Shown: positions 14,259 to 21,869 of the stretch, one piece after another
Position numbering within the stretch: position 1 is the stretch's first letter
Layout: each line of letters starts with the position of its first letter
Assembly: GCA_947446935.1 (NCBI GenBank)
Contig: CANFIV010000001.1
Location: 1 to 23,470, forward strand
Direction: 5' to 3'
Origin: Sphingomonadaceae bacterium
Lineage (GTDB): Bacteria; Pseudomonadota; Alphaproteobacteria; Sphingomonadales; Sphingomonadaceae
Length of the DNA: 23,470 nt
Program-made: the position numbers and the translations under genes
Notes under the pieces: model-generated
Seen by the model: the letters and a program-made list of their open reading frames with translations, nothing else
What the model was told of the DNA's origin: nothing
Databases searched by the model: none

Positions 14259-14828
14259 ATGCGTCACGACGTCACTATTGCCGCGATTCATGGCAAGACG
14301 CCCAGCATCCATCCCAGCGCCTTCATTGCGCCCGGTTGCCGCATCATCGGCGACGTCGAGATCGGGGCGGATGCATCGGTGTGGTACAATTGCGTGATAC
14401 GTGGCGATGTGAACCGCATCGTGATTGGCGCGCGCACCAACATTCAGGATGGCACAGTCATCCACTGCGACAGCGCGGATCCCCGGCATCCGCAAGGCTT
14501 TCCGACCTTGATCGGCGAGGACGTTCTCGTTGGCCATATGGCCATGCTTCACGGCTGCGTGCTGGAAGACCGGGCCTTCGTCGGGCTCGGTGCCGTGGTG
14601 ATGAACGGCACCGTGATCGAAAGCGACGCAATGCTCGCGGCTGGCGCCCTGCTCACGCCCGGCAAGCGCATCGCAACGCGCCAGCTTTGGGGTGGCCGCC
14701 CCGCCGCTTATATGCGCGATCTGACCGATGTCGCCGTTGCCGAGATGCAGCTTGGAGTGCAGCACTATGTCGCCAATGCACGTGCACACAGCGCAGCGCT
14801 GACATCCAATGGCTCGACCGAAAGCTGA
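14259..14828 (+). CDS. Gamma-class carbonic anhydrase-like hexapeptide protein, 189 aa
   Basis: A left-handed beta-helix protein of the gamma carbonic anhydrase (YrdA/PaaY-like) type; members hydrate CO2 or act as acyltransferase-like proteins. The repeats (IGDVEIGADASVWYNCVIRGD, VNRIVIGARTNIQDG) are hexapeptides, and the three expected zinc ligands are present: His69 (in TVIHCDS), His93 and His98 (in VGHMAMLHG). The length is normal for the family, with a C-terminal helix. ATG 14259 has GAAGGGA 5 bases upstream. The end overlaps the following DUF167 gene by 20 bases, so translation coupling is likely. True catalytic activity is not proven by sequence. Confidence 0.9.
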   Translation: MRHDVTIAAIHGKTPSIHPSAFIAPGCRIIGDVEIGADASVWYNCVIRGDVNRIVIGARTNIQDGTVIHCDSADPRHPQGFPTLIGEDVLVGHMAMLHGCVLEDRAFVGLGAVVMNGTVIESDAMLAAGALLTPGKRIATRQLWGGRPAAYMRDLTDVAVAEMQLGVQHYVANARAHSAALTSNGSTES

Positions 14829-15096
14829 GCACCCGCCGGCCACAGCGTTGCGTGCGCTTGCCGACGGGGAAGGGCGTCTGGCTGTGCGAGTCACACCTGG
14901 CGCGCGGAGTGAGGGGATTGAGATCGCGGACGGACGCGTGCTGGTCAAAGTCCGGACCAAGCCTGAGGATGGCAAGGCGACTGCCGCCGTGATCGCAATG
15001 TTGGCTGCGGCGCTGGGCGTGCCGCCCTCCCGGATCACCTTGTTGCGCGGCGCAACTTCGCGCGAGAAGGTGTTCAGTCTTCCGTCGGCAGCCTGA
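14809..15096 (+). CDS. DUF167 (YggU-like) protein, 95 aa
   Basis: A small alpha/beta protein of the DUF167/YggU family; its function is unknown. The conserved core is visible: LAVRVTPGARSEGIE, ADGRVLVKVRTKPEDGKAT, and RITLLRGATSREKVF. The length is typical. ATG 14809 lies inside the 3' end of the carbonic anhydrase gene (20-base overlap), the arrangement of translationally coupled genes. The stop (15094-15096) overlaps the convergent DUF1275 gene by 23 bases. Such tail-to-tail overlap is unremarkable in compact genomes. Confidence 0.9.
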   Translation: MARPKAEHPPATALRALADGEGRLAVRVTPGARSEGIEIADGRVLVKVRTKPEDGKATAAVIAMLAAALGVPPSRITLLRGATSREKVFSLPSAA

Positions 15097-15712
15097 GCGC
15101 CACCAACACCATGGCGGAAGCCCAGCCGCCGGCGATCCAGAGGCAACCCAACGGCAGCCGGTTCTGCAGGAACGCGCCCAGCACCGCGCCGCAGAGCAAA
15201 CCTGCCCATAGCGCTCCCCAGGCTATCCAGCCGGGCTCGGCCCTGCCAGTCAGCCACAGCGCAAAACCCTGACCCAGCCGGACCAGCGCCCCGGTCATGT
15301 AGGTCAGGCCCACGGTCACTTCGCCGCCGCGCTGGAAGGTGTTGTTGATCGCGCCCATAGCCAAGACCAGCGCGAACAGCATGATGCTTTCGGCCCCTGC
15401 GGCGCGCGCACCGGCTCCGGCGAGCAAGAGCGCGGTGACCAGTGCGAGCACAGCCGGTTTGCGCAATCGACCCGCCCGCAAGGCGATCAACGCGCCGGCC
15501 GTCACGCCGCACAGAAATCCGACGATCAGGAGTGTGGGAAGCAGGGCCTTTGCGGGATCGGTGCCGAGTGCCACGCCCAGCCGTGTGGTGTTGCCCGACA
15601 TGAACGAAACGAAGTAGCCACCCGCCGAGAGAAACCCGATAGCATCGACAAAACCCGCCAGTCCCGACAGGGCAATCGCAAATTGGCGGCGCGGGCGATC
15701 ATAGCGAAGCAT
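15074..15712 (-). CDS. DUF1275 (YoaK) family membrane protein, 212 aa
   Basis: An integral membrane protein with about six hydrophobic helices. The family signature is at the N-terminus: GFVDAIGFLSAGGYFVSFMSGNTTRLG, then MGAINNTFQRGGEVTVGLTYMTGALVRLGQ in the middle. YoaK/DUF1275 proteins have been suggested to be transporters, but the substrate is unknown. The ATG at 15710-15712 gives MLRYDRPRRQFAIAL, directly before the first helix. It starts 36 bases after the globin stop on the same strand and may be co-transcribed with it. Family call is sure; function is not. Confidence 0.9.
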   Translation of the reverse strand: MLRYDRPRRQFAIALSGLAGFVDAIGFLSAGGYFVSFMSGNTTRLGVALGTDPAKALLPTLLIVGFLCGVTAGALIALRAGRLRKPAVLALVTALLLAGAGARAAGAESIMLFALVLAMGAINNTFQRGGEVTVGLTYMTGALVRLGQGFALWLTGRAEPGWIAWGALWAGLLCGAVLGAFLQNRLPLGCLWIAGGWASAMVLVALRLPTED

Positions 15713-15748
15713 CGCAGGCAGCCTACGCGCTTGGGCCCGTCAGGCAAA

Positions 15749-16150
15749 TCAGCCTTTGGCCATGCCCAACGCCATTTTACCGAGCGCATCGGCAAGCGCT
15801 TCGGCGATCTCCTGATTGGCGGGCGCTGCTCTGGTAATCGCCCGGCGCATCGCATCTGCCCATTGTCCGGCCGTTTCGCTGTCAATGGCAAATGGCCCAT
15901 GCAGGCTTACCATGCACTTGCCGGGATTCGCATGCCACCAGTCGCGTGGTCCGCCAGCCCAGCCGGCGAGAAACAACGGCAGCGATGCCCGCATCGCTCC
16001 AAGGTCCGGTGCGTGCATCGCGCGCAGCGCGGCATAGGCCGGATCCTCTTCCATCAGATCATAGAAGCAGTCCGTGATTCGTCGGAGCGTGGCGATTCCA
16101 CCGATGAGATCATAAGGGCTTTTGGCGCTGGTTTGGGTCTGTGATGCCAA
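15749..16150 (-). CDS. Group II truncated haemoglobin, 133 aa
   Basis: A 2-on-2 haem protein (group II, TrHbO-like) that binds O2 and NO and is thought to help with nitrosative or oxidative stress. Features seen: YDLIGGIATLRRITDCFYDLM, then YAALRAMH, then the hallmark FLAGWAGGP, and the proximal His in MVSLHGPFAI. The Trp in QWADAM is the expected G8-type Trp. The length is typical. There is no ATG at the N-terminus; I used TTG (16148-16150), with GAAG a few bases upstream, which gives SQTQTSAKSPYDLIGG. An FNR-like site lies 66 bases upstream at 16216-16229. The gene follows the ligase gene by 75 bases, and DUF1275 follows it by 36. Family assignment is firm; the start is fairly sure. Confidence 0.9.
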   Translation of the reverse strand: MASQTQTSAKSPYDLIGGIATLRRITDCFYDLMEEDPAYAALRAMHAPDLGAMRASLPLFLAGWAGGPRDWWHANPGKCMVSLHGPFAIDSETAGQWADAMRRAITRAAPANQEIAEALADALGKMALGMAKG

Positions 16151-16215
16151 GATCTTCGAACTCTCAAACGAGATTGCGGTCGATCACCGGCTGCCATCGC
16201 CGCAGGCAAGCCGCA

Positions 16216-16229
16216 TTGACTGAGATCAA
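16216..16229. promoter_or_regulatory. FNR/CRP-family-type box upstream of the truncated haemoglobin gene
   Basis: TTGAC-TGAG-ATCAA (16216-16229) matches the FNR/FixK consensus TTGAT-N4-ATCAA in 9 of 10 fixed positions. It overlaps the ligase stop codon and its centre lies about 72 bases before the globin start codon. With the site at the usual -41.5, transcription would begin about 30 bases before the gene. No convincing -10 was seen. The match plus its target (an O2/NO-binding globin) make low-oxygen or NO control plausible. Confidence 0.55.
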
Positions 16230-17821
16230 GTTACCATCGAGAGCAGTGCATCGAGGCGGTCCGCCTCATGCGCAGGTTTGTCCTGCCGGATGCGATTTAT
16301 GCGCGGGAAGCGCATGGCGACGCCCGACTTGTGGCGTTTGCTCGCATGCACGGAATCGAACGCCACTTCGAACACCAGGCTCTTGTCCGTCTCGCGCACC
16401 GGGCCGAATTTGGCGACTGTGTGCTGGCGTACGTGTCGGTCGAGCCATTTCAGCTCCTCATCCGTGAAACCGAAGTACGCTTTTCCCACGGGCAGCAATT
16501 CGGCCCCTGCATCAGGGTCGCCGTCCCAGCAGCCAAAAGTGAAATCGGAATAGAACGACGAGCGTTTGCCAGAGCCGCGCTGGGCATACATCAGCACGCA
16601 GTCGACCAGCAGCGGCTCGCGTTTCCATTTGTACCACAGGCCGCTGCGCCGCCCCGCCACATAGGGTGAGGCACGGTGCTTGAGCATCACGCCCTCGATG
16701 GCCGCATCGCGAGCACCGGCGCGGATTGCGGCGAGCGAATCCATATCGGTGGCCGCGATGGTTTCGGACAGGTCGAACCGCGCGGGATCCAACCGGGGTA
16801 TCAGGGCTTCGAGCCGCCCACGGCGCGTGGTCCACGGCTCCCCGCGCAGGTCCTCGCCCTCGTCGATCAGGACATCGTATAGCCGCACGAACGCCGGGGC
16901 TTCGGCCAGCATGGCTTTCGAGACGGTCTTGCGGCCCAGCCTCTGCTGCAAGGCATTGAAGCTGGCCGCACCGCCTGCCTCGCCACCCTGCTGGTTGCCG
17001 CGCACAAGCAGTTCGCCGTCGAGCACTGCCGGGAAAGGGAGCGCGGCTGCGATCTCGGGGAAGCTTGCCGAGATCTCGTCACCACCGCGCGAATAGACCC
17101 GTGTTTCCCCGTTTACATGGACCAACTGCACCCGAATGCCGTCCCATTTCCACTCTGCAACATAGTCGGCCAGGCTGATCGCCTGATCTTCAAGCGGGTG
17201 CGCAAGCATGAAGGGTCGGAACAGTGGCAGCAGATCGGTGCGCGGCGGTGGGGCCGCGCCCGTCGCCCATTGGAACAGCGGCCCATAGGGTGGATGCTGA
17301 CCATGCCAATATTCCTCCACTTCATCGACCGCCACCGAGAAGGCCTGCGCAAACGCCACTTTGGCGAGCCGGGCTGAAATCCCGATGCGCAGCGCGCCGG
17401 TGGCGAACTTGATCAGCGCATAGCGGCCTGCCGTATCGAGTTGGTCGAGCAGGCTGGCGAGCAACCCGGGCGCTGCGCTGCGTGTGGTGCTGCCCAACGC
17501 CGTGACAATCTCCCCCAAGGTTGGCGATGGGCCTGTGGGAGGAGTCGCGGGCTCGGGCCACAGCAGGCTTGCGGTCTCGGCAGTATCGCCCACAAAGTCG
17601 CGTGAGAGCGCCCACAGCACCGGATCGACCCGCTCCGCCATGAGGCTGCGCACGGTCCCGGCCTTCACGGCAGGAAAGTCCACTGCGCCGGTCAGTGCGG
17701 CCAGCGCCCAGCCGCGATCAGGATCGGGGGTATCGCGCAAGTAATCGGCGATCAGGACCAGCTTCCCATTACGTGATGGAGTCAGCAGAAGGCCGTCAAG
17801 AAGCGCGGCAAACCGCTGCAT
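16226..17821 (-). CDS. ATP-dependent DNA ligase (PP_1105-like family), 531 aa
   Basis: Seals nicks using ATP; this branch is thought to act in DNA repair, separate from the NAD-dependent replicative ligase. The N-terminal DNA-binding domain (about 1-190) precedes the catalytic core, whose nucleotidyl lysine is Lys225 in EWKWDGIR (motif I, KxDG). Other motifs are AVLDGELL (III), EGVMLK (IV) and WYKWKRE (V). The OB-like C-terminal domain follows. The length of 531 is typical. The start (17819-17821) lies 36 bases after the exonuclease stop. In other bacteria this ligase is encoded with a ligase-associated exonuclease, a DEXH helicase and a phosphoesterase; here only the exonuclease is adjacent. 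The region after the gene holds the globin instead of the helicase. Confidence 0.95.
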   Translation of the reverse strand: MQRFAALLDGLLLTPSRNGKLVLIADYLRDTPDPDRGWALAALTGAVDFPAVKAGTVRSLMAERVDPVLWALSRDFVGDTAETASLLWPEPATPPTGPSPTLGEIVTALGSTTRSAAPGLLASLLDQLDTAGRYALIKFATGALRIGISARLAKVAFAQAFSVAVDEVEEYWHGQHPPYGPLFQWATGAAPPPRTDLLPLFRPFMLAHPLEDQAISLADYVAEWKWDGIRVQLVHVNGETRVYSRGGDEISASFPEIAAALPFPAVLDGELLVRGNQQGGEAGGAASFNALQQRLGRKTVSKAMLAEAPAFVRLYDVLIDEGEDLRGEPWTTRRGRLEALIPRLDPARFDLSETIAATDMDSLAAIRAGARDAAIEGVMLKHRASPYVAGRRSGLWYKWKREPLLVDCVLMYAQRGSGKRSSFYSDFTFGCWDGDPDAGAELLPVGKAYFGFTDEELKWLDRHVRQHTVAKFGPVRETDKSLVFEVAFDSVHASKRHKSGVAMRFPRINRIRQDKPAHEADRLDALLSMVT

Positions 17822-17857
17822 CAGGGTTCACTCCGGTGGGGGAGAATGGGACCGCGC

Positions 17858-18862
17858 TCAGTCATCCTCGTCCTCATATCCGGATAGCGCGAGCGCACGG
17901 GCGCGGCGCTGGTGGAGCTCGCACCAGCGCAGCAGCGCTTCTTCGCGGCCATGGGTGATCCAGGTTTCCGCCGGATTGACCTCCGCGATCGTCTGCGTGA
18001 GCTCATCCCAGTCGGCGTGGTCCGAAATGACCAGTGGCAGCTTAACCCCGCGCTGGCGGGCACGCTGGCGCACGCGCATCCAGCCGCTGGCCATCGCGGT
18101 GAGCGGATCGGGCAGACGGCGGCTCCAGCGGTCATTGAGCGCGGAGGGCGGACAGATCACGATTGCGCCCGCCAACTCCGTCTTCGGCACGCCTGCTGCG
18201 GACCGCAAGTCGCCGAGTTGCACGCCTTGCTCCTCATAAAGCCTGCACATCGTCTCCATCGCGCCGTGGAGATAGATCGGTTCATGCCAACTCGCGGCAC
18301 GCAGTTCGGCGATCACGCGCTGCGCTTTGCCCAGCGCATAAGCGCCAACCAGCACGCAGCGCTCGGGATTCGCGGCGCGCGCCGCCAGCAGCCGCGCGAT
18401 CTCGTCGGCAATCGGTGGATGGCGAAACACCGGCAATCCGAAGGTCGCCTCGGTGATGAACAGGTCGCAGGGCGTGACGGCGAAGGGCAGGCATGTCGGA
18501 TCGGGGCTGCGCTTGTAGTCGCCGGTCACGATCACCCGCTCGCCGGCGTACTCCAGCAGGATTTGCGCCGAGCCCAGCACATGTCCGGCCGGCAGGAAAG
18601 TGGCGCTAACGCCGCCGCCCAGAATGATGGGTTCGTGATAGTCGGCCGGAACCGTGCCCTCCGCCACGCCATAGCGCACCCCCATGATCGCGAGTGTGGC
18701 AGGTGTCGCGATGGTTTGCCCATGCCCGCCCCGCGCATGATCGGCATGGCCATGCGTTACCAGCGCGCGCTCGACTGCGCGCGAGGGATCGATCCACGCG
18801 TCGGCGGGAACGATGCGGATGCCCATCGGCTCCGCTTTGATCCACGTGAAACATCCGGCCAT
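17858..18862 (-). CDS. Ligase-associated DNA exonuclease (metallo-beta-lactamase/beta-CASP fold), 334 aa
   Basis: A nuclease of the metallo-beta-lactamase fold that occurs next to this type of ATP-dependent ligase and is presumed to trim DNA ends. The metal-binding signature is THGHADHARGGH (HxHxDH). GHVLGSAQ supplies a later His, GDYKRSPDPT the Asp, and SDHADWDELTQTI the C-terminal motif. The length is as usual for TIGR04122-type proteins. The start (18860-18862) is a guess: a good AAGGAGG lies at 18888-18894, but too far upstream, and a later Met 12 codons inside (18824-18826) is possible. It is the first gene of a minus-strand run (exonuclease - ligase - globin - DUF1275). The clpA terminator (18904-18934) insulates it from clpA. 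Confidence 0.93.
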   Translation of the reverse strand: MAGCFTWIKAEPMGIRIVPADAWIDPSRAVERALVTHGHADHARGGHGQTIATPATLAIMGVRYGVAEGTVPADYHEPIILGGGVSATFLPAGHVLGSAQILLEYAGERVIVTGDYKRSPDPTCLPFAVTPCDLFITEATFGLPVFRHPPIADEIARLLAARAANPERCVLVGAYALGKAQRVIAELRAASWHEPIYLHGAMETMCRLYEEQGVQLGDLRSAAGVPKTELAGAIVICPPSALNDRWSRRLPDPLTAMASGWMRVRQRARQRGVKLPLVISDHADWDELTQTIAEVNPAETWITHGREEALLRWCELHQRRARALALSGYEDEDD

Positions 18863-18903
18863 GGCGTGAGGAATGGCGCGGTCGACGCCTCCTTACCAGA
18901 GAC

Positions 18904-18934
18904 AAAAGGGGCGGAAGCCCGCAGGCCCCGCCCC
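18904..18934 (-). terminator. Rho-independent terminator of clpA
   Basis: Read on the minus strand, GGGGCGG and CCGCCCC (18928-18934 and 18908-18914) form a 7-base-pair stem with an inner GCC/GGC pairing, followed directly by TTTT. It lies 33 bases after the clpA stop. The stem, loop and T-run are in the expected order, so this is a good intrinsic terminator. Confidence 0.85.
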
Positions 18935-18966
18935 CATCGTCTTCGCGGCATGAGCGCCAGCCGATC

Positions 18967-21342
18967 TCAAGCCTCGTCGGCGTTCGGCTCCTCTGCCGTT
19001 GCGGACCCGCCTTTGCCCTTGCGCGCCTTCTTCTTGACCAGTTTCGGCGCGGCCGGGGTCAGTTCGAAGGAGAGCACGGTGTCCTTGCCCTCCTCTTCCT
19101 TGAGGCTGACATGGACCTCGCCGCCATTGGCAAGTTTGCCGAACAAGAGTTCCTCGGCCAGCGGCTTCTTGACCTTCTCCTGAATCACGCGGCCCATCGG
19201 GCGCGCGCCATAGAGCCGGTCATAACCCTGCTTGGCGAGCCAGGCGCGCGCGTCGCTGTCGAACTGGATGTGCACGTTCTGGTCGGCCAACTGGAGTTCG
19301 AGCTGGAGGATAAACTTGTCGACCACACGGCTGACAACTTCCGGCGGCAGGTATGCAAACGGCACGATGGCGTCGATCCGGTTCCGGAATTCCGGGCTGA
19401 ACATCTTCTTGACCGCTTCGTCGCCTGCGTCCGCCTTGGAAACGTCGCCAAAGCCGATGCCATTGCGCGCCATGTCGGAAGCGCCGGCATTGGTGGTCAT
19501 CACCAGCACGACATTGCGGAAATCGACCGTCTTGCCGTGGTGATCGGTGAGCCGCCCGTTGTCCATCACCTGCAGCAGGATGTTGAACAGATCGGGGTGC
19601 GCCTTCTCGATCTCGTCGAGCAGCAGCACGCAGTGCGGCTGCTGATCGATCGCATCGGTGAGCAGCCCGCCCTGGTCGAAGCCGACATAGCCCGGAGGCG
19701 CACCGATCAGGCGGCTGATCGAATGGCGCTCCATGTATTCGGACATGTCGAAGCGCTGCAGCGGGATACCCATGATCTGGGCCAGGCTGCGCGCCACTTC
19801 TGTCTTGCCGACGCCGGTGGGGCCCGAGAACAGGAACGAGCCGATGGGCTTGTCTGGATCGCGAAGCCCGGCGCGGCTGAGCTTCATGGCGCTCGCCAGA
19901 ACTTCGATGGCCTTGTCCTGACCGAACACGAGCCGCTTGAGATCGCGGTCGAGATGCTCAAGCACCTTCTTGTCGTCGCTCGACACCGACTTGGGTGGGA
20001 TGCGCGCCATCGTTGCGATGACCTGCTCGATCTCGCGCGCGGTGATCACCTTCTTGCGCTTCGAGGGCGGCACCAGCATCTGCATCGCGCCAACCTCGTC
20101 GATCACGTCGATCGCCTTGTCCGGCAGCTTGCGGTCGTTGATGTAGCGCGCCGAAAGCTCGACCGCTGTCTTGATCGCATCAGGCGTGTAGCGGACCTTG
20201 TGATGGTCCTCGAACGCGGTGCGCAGGCCTTTGAGGATCTTGATCGTGTCCTCGATGGTTGGCTCGTTCACATCGATCTTCTGGAACCGGCGCAGCAGCG
20301 CGCGGTCCTTTTCGAAGTGGTTGCGGAACTCCTTGTAGGTGGTCGAGCCGATGCAGCGGATCGTGCCGCCGGAGAGCGCGGGCTTGAGGAGGTTCGAAGC
20401 ATCCATGGCGCCCCCGCTGGTTGCGCCCGCGCCGATCACCGTGTGGATCTCGTCGATGAACAGGATCGCATGCGGCATCTTCTCGAGTTCGGAAACGACC
20501 TGCTTGAGCCGCTCCTCGAAATCGCCGCGATAGCGCGTGCCAGCCAGAAGCGCGCCCATGTCGAGCGAGTAGATCACGGCTTCGTTCAGCACTTCGGGCA
20601 CGTCGCCCTCGACGATCTTGCGCGCAAGACCTTCGGCAATCGCGGTCTTGCCCACGCCCGGATCACCCACATAGAGCGGGTTGTTCTTGGAGCGGCGGCA
20701 CAGGATCTGGATCGTGCGATCAACCTCCGGCCCGCGTCCGATCAGTGGATCGACTTTGCCGCTCAGCGCCTTCTCGTTGAGATTGACGGTGAACTGGTCG
20801 AGCGCCGAGTCCTTCTTGGTGCTGCTCTTTGCCTCGGACTTCTCTTCCTGCTGCGGCTGTGCTTCTTCCGCACCCTTGGGGTTGCGGTTTTCCACCTGGC
20901 GGCCGCCCTTGCCAATGCCGTGGCTGATGAAGCTCACCGCGTCGAGCCGGCTCATATCCTGCTGCTGGAGGAAATAGACCGCGTAGGAATCGCGCTCGGA
21001 GAAGAGCGCGACCAGCACGTTGGCACCTGTGACCGTGTCTTTGCCCGAGGACTGGACATGGAGGATCGCACGCTGGATCACACGCTGGAACCCGGCAGTG
21101 GGCTGCGGGTCGGCTTTGTCCTGCGTCTTGAGCGACTGGTATTCCTGATCGAGGTATTGGCGCACGACGTCGCCAAGGTCACCCAGATCGACACCACAGG
21201 CCTGCATGACCTGCGCCGCATCGGCGTCGTCGATAAGAGCCAGCAGGAGGTGCTCGAGAGTCGCATATTCGTGGCTGCGTTCGGACGCATTGCTGAGCGC
21301 GGAATGCAGCGTCTTCTCAAGGCTTTGGGCGAAACTGGGCAT
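18967..21342 (-). CDS. clpA: ATP-dependent Clp protease ATP-binding subunit ClpA, 791 aa
   Basis: ClpA unfolds substrates, including N-degron proteins delivered by ClpS, and feeds them to ClpP. In order: the Clp N-terminal domain (about 1-145, with two repeats), an acidic/charged linker (150-180), AAA+ module 1 with Walker A GDPGVGKT (226-233) and Walker B LFIDEIH (about 294-300), AAA+ module 2 with Walker A GPTGVGKT (507-514) and LLLDEIEKAHPD, and an IGF-type loop (about residue 626) for ClpP contact. The C-terminus is a lysine-rich, alanine-rich tail. The absence of a long middle domain separates it from ClpB. I used the Met at 21340-21342 with AGAAAGAAG upstream; a Met 22 residues upstream (21408) is unlikely because the conserved N-terminus begins PSFAQSLEKTLHSAL. 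clpS, often just upstream, is not in the window. Confidence 0.97.
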   Translation of the reverse strand: MPSFAQSLEKTLHSALSNASERSHEYATLEHLLLALIDDADAAQVMQACGVDLGDLGDVVRQYLDQEYQSLKTQDKADPQPTAGFQRVIQRAILHVQSSGKDTVTGANVLVALFSERDSYAVYFLQQQDMSRLDAVSFISHGIGKGGRQVENRNPKGAEEAQPQQEEKSEAKSSTKKDSALDQFTVNLNEKALSGKVDPLIGRGPEVDRTIQILCRRSKNNPLYVGDPGVGKTAIAEGLARKIVEGDVPEVLNEAVIYSLDMGALLAGTRYRGDFEERLKQVVSELEKMPHAILFIDEIHTVIGAGATSGGAMDASNLLKPALSGGTIRCIGSTTYKEFRNHFEKDRALLRRFQKIDVNEPTIEDTIKILKGLRTAFEDHHKVRYTPDAIKTAVELSARYINDRKLPDKAIDVIDEVGAMQMLVPPSKRKKVITAREIEQVIATMARIPPKSVSSDDKKVLEHLDRDLKRLVFGQDKAIEVLASAMKLSRAGLRDPDKPIGSFLFSGPTGVGKTEVARSLAQIMGIPLQRFDMSEYMERHSISRLIGAPPGYVGFDQGGLLTDAIDQQPHCVLLLDEIEKAHPDLFNILLQVMDNGRLTDHHGKTVDFRNVVLVMTTNAGASDMARNGIGFGDVSKADAGDEAVKKMFSPEFRNRIDAIVPFAYLPPEVVSRVVDKFILQLELQLADQNVHIQFDSDARAWLAKQGYDRLYGARPMGRVIQEKVKKPLAEELLFGKLANGGEVHVSLKEEEGKDTVLSFELTPAAPKLVKKKARKGKGGSATAEEPNADEA

Positions 21343-21416
21343 GGCGCTTCTTTCTGGCGGACCGGCGGACTGCCGACCCCGGGTGGTTCCCTTGCGGGAG
21401 GAGAACACGCCGCTGC

Positions 21417-21430
21417 TTAACCTGAGTTAA
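21417..21430. promoter_or_regulatory. Palindromic TTAAC-N4-GTTAA site upstream of clpA
   Basis: TTAAC (21417-21421) and GTTAA (21426-21430) are perfect 5-base inverted arms with spacer CTGA, 75 bases before the clpA start. It resembles a CtrA box but the two TTAA are 6 bases apart rather than 7. It could be an operator for another dimeric factor. Only the palindrome itself is certain. Confidence 0.25.
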
Positions 21431-21525
21431 ATCGCGAACGCGGAACATCAACGATCTGGCGGGCATATCGCCCTGCACTTGTGCAATATGGGTATGCCGC
21501 CCCGGTCCGTGAAGGGCGGAAAACA

Positions 21526-21744
21526 TCAGGATCCACTGCCCTCTGGTGGGGGCGAGCCAAACAGGGCATCTGCGGCGCGGCGATGTGCCGCTGCCTTGTC
21601 GCGGTGCGTGCGCACCCGGGCAATTTCGGCTTCGAGCAAGGCAATCCTCTCGCCAAGCTCGTGGTGCGAATAACTGTCGAGCGACTCCGTTGCCAGCTGG
21701 CTGGCCAGATCGCCTGTGCGGCGCGGGCGCTCGTCTAGTTCCAT
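21526..21744 (-). CDS. DUF1192 family protein, 72 aa
   Basis: A small coiled-coil protein of the DUF1192 family, common in alphaproteobacteria and of unknown function. The conserved part is LASQLATESLDSYSHHELGERI followed by the helix ALLEAEIARVR and a charged end; the product then closes with RRAADALFG. I chose the ATG at 21742-21744, giving MELDERPRRTGDL, which begins like other DUF1192 proteins. Longer in-frame starts at 21792 or 21900 are unlikely because the extra residues look like non-coding sequence and overlap the divergent promoter region. It is divergent from the PIG3-type gene (21870) and upstream of clpA on the same strand, with 183 bases between. Co-occurrence of DUF1192, a PIG3-type oxidoreductase and DUF1013 is common in this group. 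Confidence 0.88.
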   Translation of the reverse strand: MELDERPRRTGDLASQLATESLDSYSHHELGERIALLEAEIARVRTHRDKAAAHRRAADALFGSPPPEGSGS

Positions 21745-21838
21745 CGCCGACCACTTTGTGACCGCATGAGCCTTGCTGTCAACCGGCTCCATGGGTACTT
21801 GGCGCTGCGGACGGTTTACTATTTTCCGGCGCAGGCAC

Positions 21839-21850
21839 ATCCGGCCGGAT
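21839..21850. promoter_or_regulatory. 12-base perfect palindrome upstream of the PIG3-type gene
   Basis: ATCCGGCCGGAT is a perfect 12-base palindrome ending 19 bases before the ATG at 21870, in the divergent region shared with the DUF1192 gene. In a GC-rich genome CCGGCCGG cores are frequent, so chance is likely; an operator is possible. With no loop it would not form an RNA hairpin on its own. Confidence 0.2.
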
Positions 21851-21869
21851 CGGTTCAAGGGGGCGTGGC

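Noticed and set aside
17912..19183. Plus-strand open frame of 423 codons opposite the exonuclease and clpA end
   Set aside because: Shadow of the metallo-beta-lactamase fold exonuclease on the other strand, and it runs through the clpA terminator.
19111..21420. Plus-strand open frame of 769 codons opposite clpA
   Set aside because: Antisense to ClpA, whose Walker motifs are complete; the translated product has no recognisable domain.
21497..21519. CCGCCC...GGGCGG dyad behind the DUF1192 gene
   Set aside because: Only six pairs with an 11-base loop and no T-run on the minus strand; such dyads are expected by chance at this GC content.
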